NCBI GenBank assembly: GCA_964408025.1
Contig: CAYOXX010000076.1
Coordinates: 1 to 16,427 of the forward strand
Direction of reading: 5' to 3'
Source: CAYOXX01 sp964408025
Lineage (GTDB): Bacteria; Acidobacteriota; DATKUA01
Length of the DNA: 16,427 nucleotides
Shown: piece by piece, positions 15,672 through 16,427 of the stretch
Layout of the letters: the number at the start of each line of letters is the position of its first letter
How positions within the stretch are numbered: the stretch's first letter is position 1
Made by a program: the position numbers and the translations under genes
The notes under the pieces: generated by a model
What the model saw: only the letters and a program-made list of their open reading frames with translations
What the model was told of the DNA's origin: nothing
Databases searched by the model: none

Positions 15672-16427
15672 CAGTCCTCCCCCTCCCCCCCTCGTGTCGC
15701 CGCAGCAGGCGGTAGAGCTCGCGCCTGTTGATGCCGCTTTTCGCCACCAGCATTCTCAGGGCCTCGTTAGGCTCCGCGCCGGCGGCGAGCATCTCCAGGT
15801 AGCGGCGCCGCAGCTCCCTCTCGCCGATCTCCTGCGGTTCTTGCCCCGCCGAGCCGGCGATCACGAGGGTGAACTCGCCCCGTATCTCTTCGCGCTCCAG
15901 GAGCCGCCGCCGCAGCTCCGACAGCGGTCCGCGAAGTGTCTCCTCGTGCAGCTTCGTCATCTCCCGCGCCGCGGCCGCCGGGCGGTCGCCCAGGATCGCG
16001 ATCAGGTCGTCCAGCGTCGCCGCCATGCGGTGAGGCGCCTCGAAGAGCACCAGCGCTTCCGGCCGCTCACGCACCTCGGCAAAGAGCTTGCGGCGGGCCG
16101 CCGAGCGGTGCGGGGGGAAGCCGAGGAAGGAGAATCGCTGCGCTGGGAAGCCCGACAGCGCCAACGCGCCGACGGCAGCGCTCGGCCCGGGCACGACGAA
16201 CACCGCCGCTCCCTGCTCGGCGCAAAGCCTGACGAGCTCGGCGCCGGGATCGCTGAGGCACGGCGTGCCGGCGTCGCTCACCAGAGCTACGGGTGCGCCG
16301 CCATGGATCGCGGCCAGCAGGTGGGGCGTGGCTTTTGCGCGGTTGCGCTCGCGGTAGCTGACAGTCCTGGCCGTGATGCCGTGGGCGTTGAGCAGCTTGC
16401 GAATCCGGCGGGTGTCCTCCGCCGCCA
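15664..16427 (-). CDS. rsmI: 16S rRNA 2'-O-methyltransferase RsmI (3' part, cut by window edge)
   Basis: RsmI methylates the ribose of C1402 in 16S rRNA using SAM, in the decoding centre of the small subunit. About 254 C-terminal residues are in the window; the first part of the gene lies beyond the right edge. Recognisable family segments are AEDTRRIRKLLNAHG at the edge, SDAGTPCLSDPG, VPGPSA, SFLGFPP and LFEAPHR, followed by GEFTLVIAG and a C-terminal helical region. An apparent ATG near 16281 lies inside the conserved domain and is not the start. The stop overlaps the LOG-like gene by 8 bases. It is the first visible gene of the minus-strand operon. Confidence 0.95.
   Translation of the reverse strand, partial: AAEDTRRIRKLLNAHGITARTVSYRERNRAKATPHLLAAIHGGAPVALVSDAGTPCLSDPGAELVRLCAEQGAAVFVVPGPSAAVGALALSGFPAQRFSFLGFPPHRSAARRKLFAEVRERPEALVLFEAPHRMAATLDDLIAILGDRPAAAAREMTKLHEETLRGPLSELRRRLLEREEIRGEFTLVIAGSAGQEPQEIGERELRRRYLEMLAAGAEPNEALRMLVAKSGINRRELYRLLRRHEGGRGRTDG

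Overview
This is a GC-rich, gene-dense chromosomal stretch from a Gram-negative-type bacterium. The gene order pilB-pilT-pilC-pilS-pilR is the one known from Geobacter and Myxococcus, so a deltaproteobacterial-grade lineage (Desulfobacterota, Myxococcota or a related uncultured group) is the best guess. The sequence alone cannot fix the taxon. No tRNA, rRNA, CRISPR array, transposase or phage gene was seen, and no gap without a gene exceeds about 300 bases.

Left part (1-2782, minus strand): an envelope gene set read leftward. It holds an M23 metallopeptidase with a membrane anchor, a beta-helix (bactofilin-like) protein, a small zinc-binding anti-sigma-type protein, and the 5' part of mnmA (tRNA 2-thiouridylase). 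An extended -10 promoter, framed by a 7-bp inverted repeat, lies in front of the M23 gene.

Centre (2968-10333, plus strand): the type IV pilus motor operon. It encodes the extension ATPase PilB, the retraction ATPase PilT, the inner-membrane platform protein PilC, the sensor kinase PilS and the NtrC-type regulator PilR. A near-consensus sigma-70 promoter (TTGACG-N17-TACAAT) precedes pilB. It shows that the upstream TTG start is wrong and that translation starts at 3031. The pilin gene pilA, which usually follows pilR, is absent; a convergent antiporter gene lies there instead.

Right part: a large CPA2-type cation/proton antiporter (minus strand, 10349-12595) carries an unusual extracytoplasmic N-terminal domain and its own promoter. 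It is divergent from a sirtuin deacylase gene (12747-13493) that keeps the catalytic core but has lost all four structural zinc cysteines. A separately promoted M29-like aminopeptidase gene (13580-14548) follows. Last comes a tightly packed minus-strand operon: rsmI (16S rRNA methyltransferase, cut by the window edge), a LOG-like nucleotide-binding protein and a YjbQ-family protein.

Most genes belong to known families. The points worth a second look are the possible link between the M23/beta-helix/anti-sigma set and the adjacent pilus motor, the antiporter fusion, the zinc-less sirtuin and the missing pilA. I did not find convincing evidence for a wholly new system.
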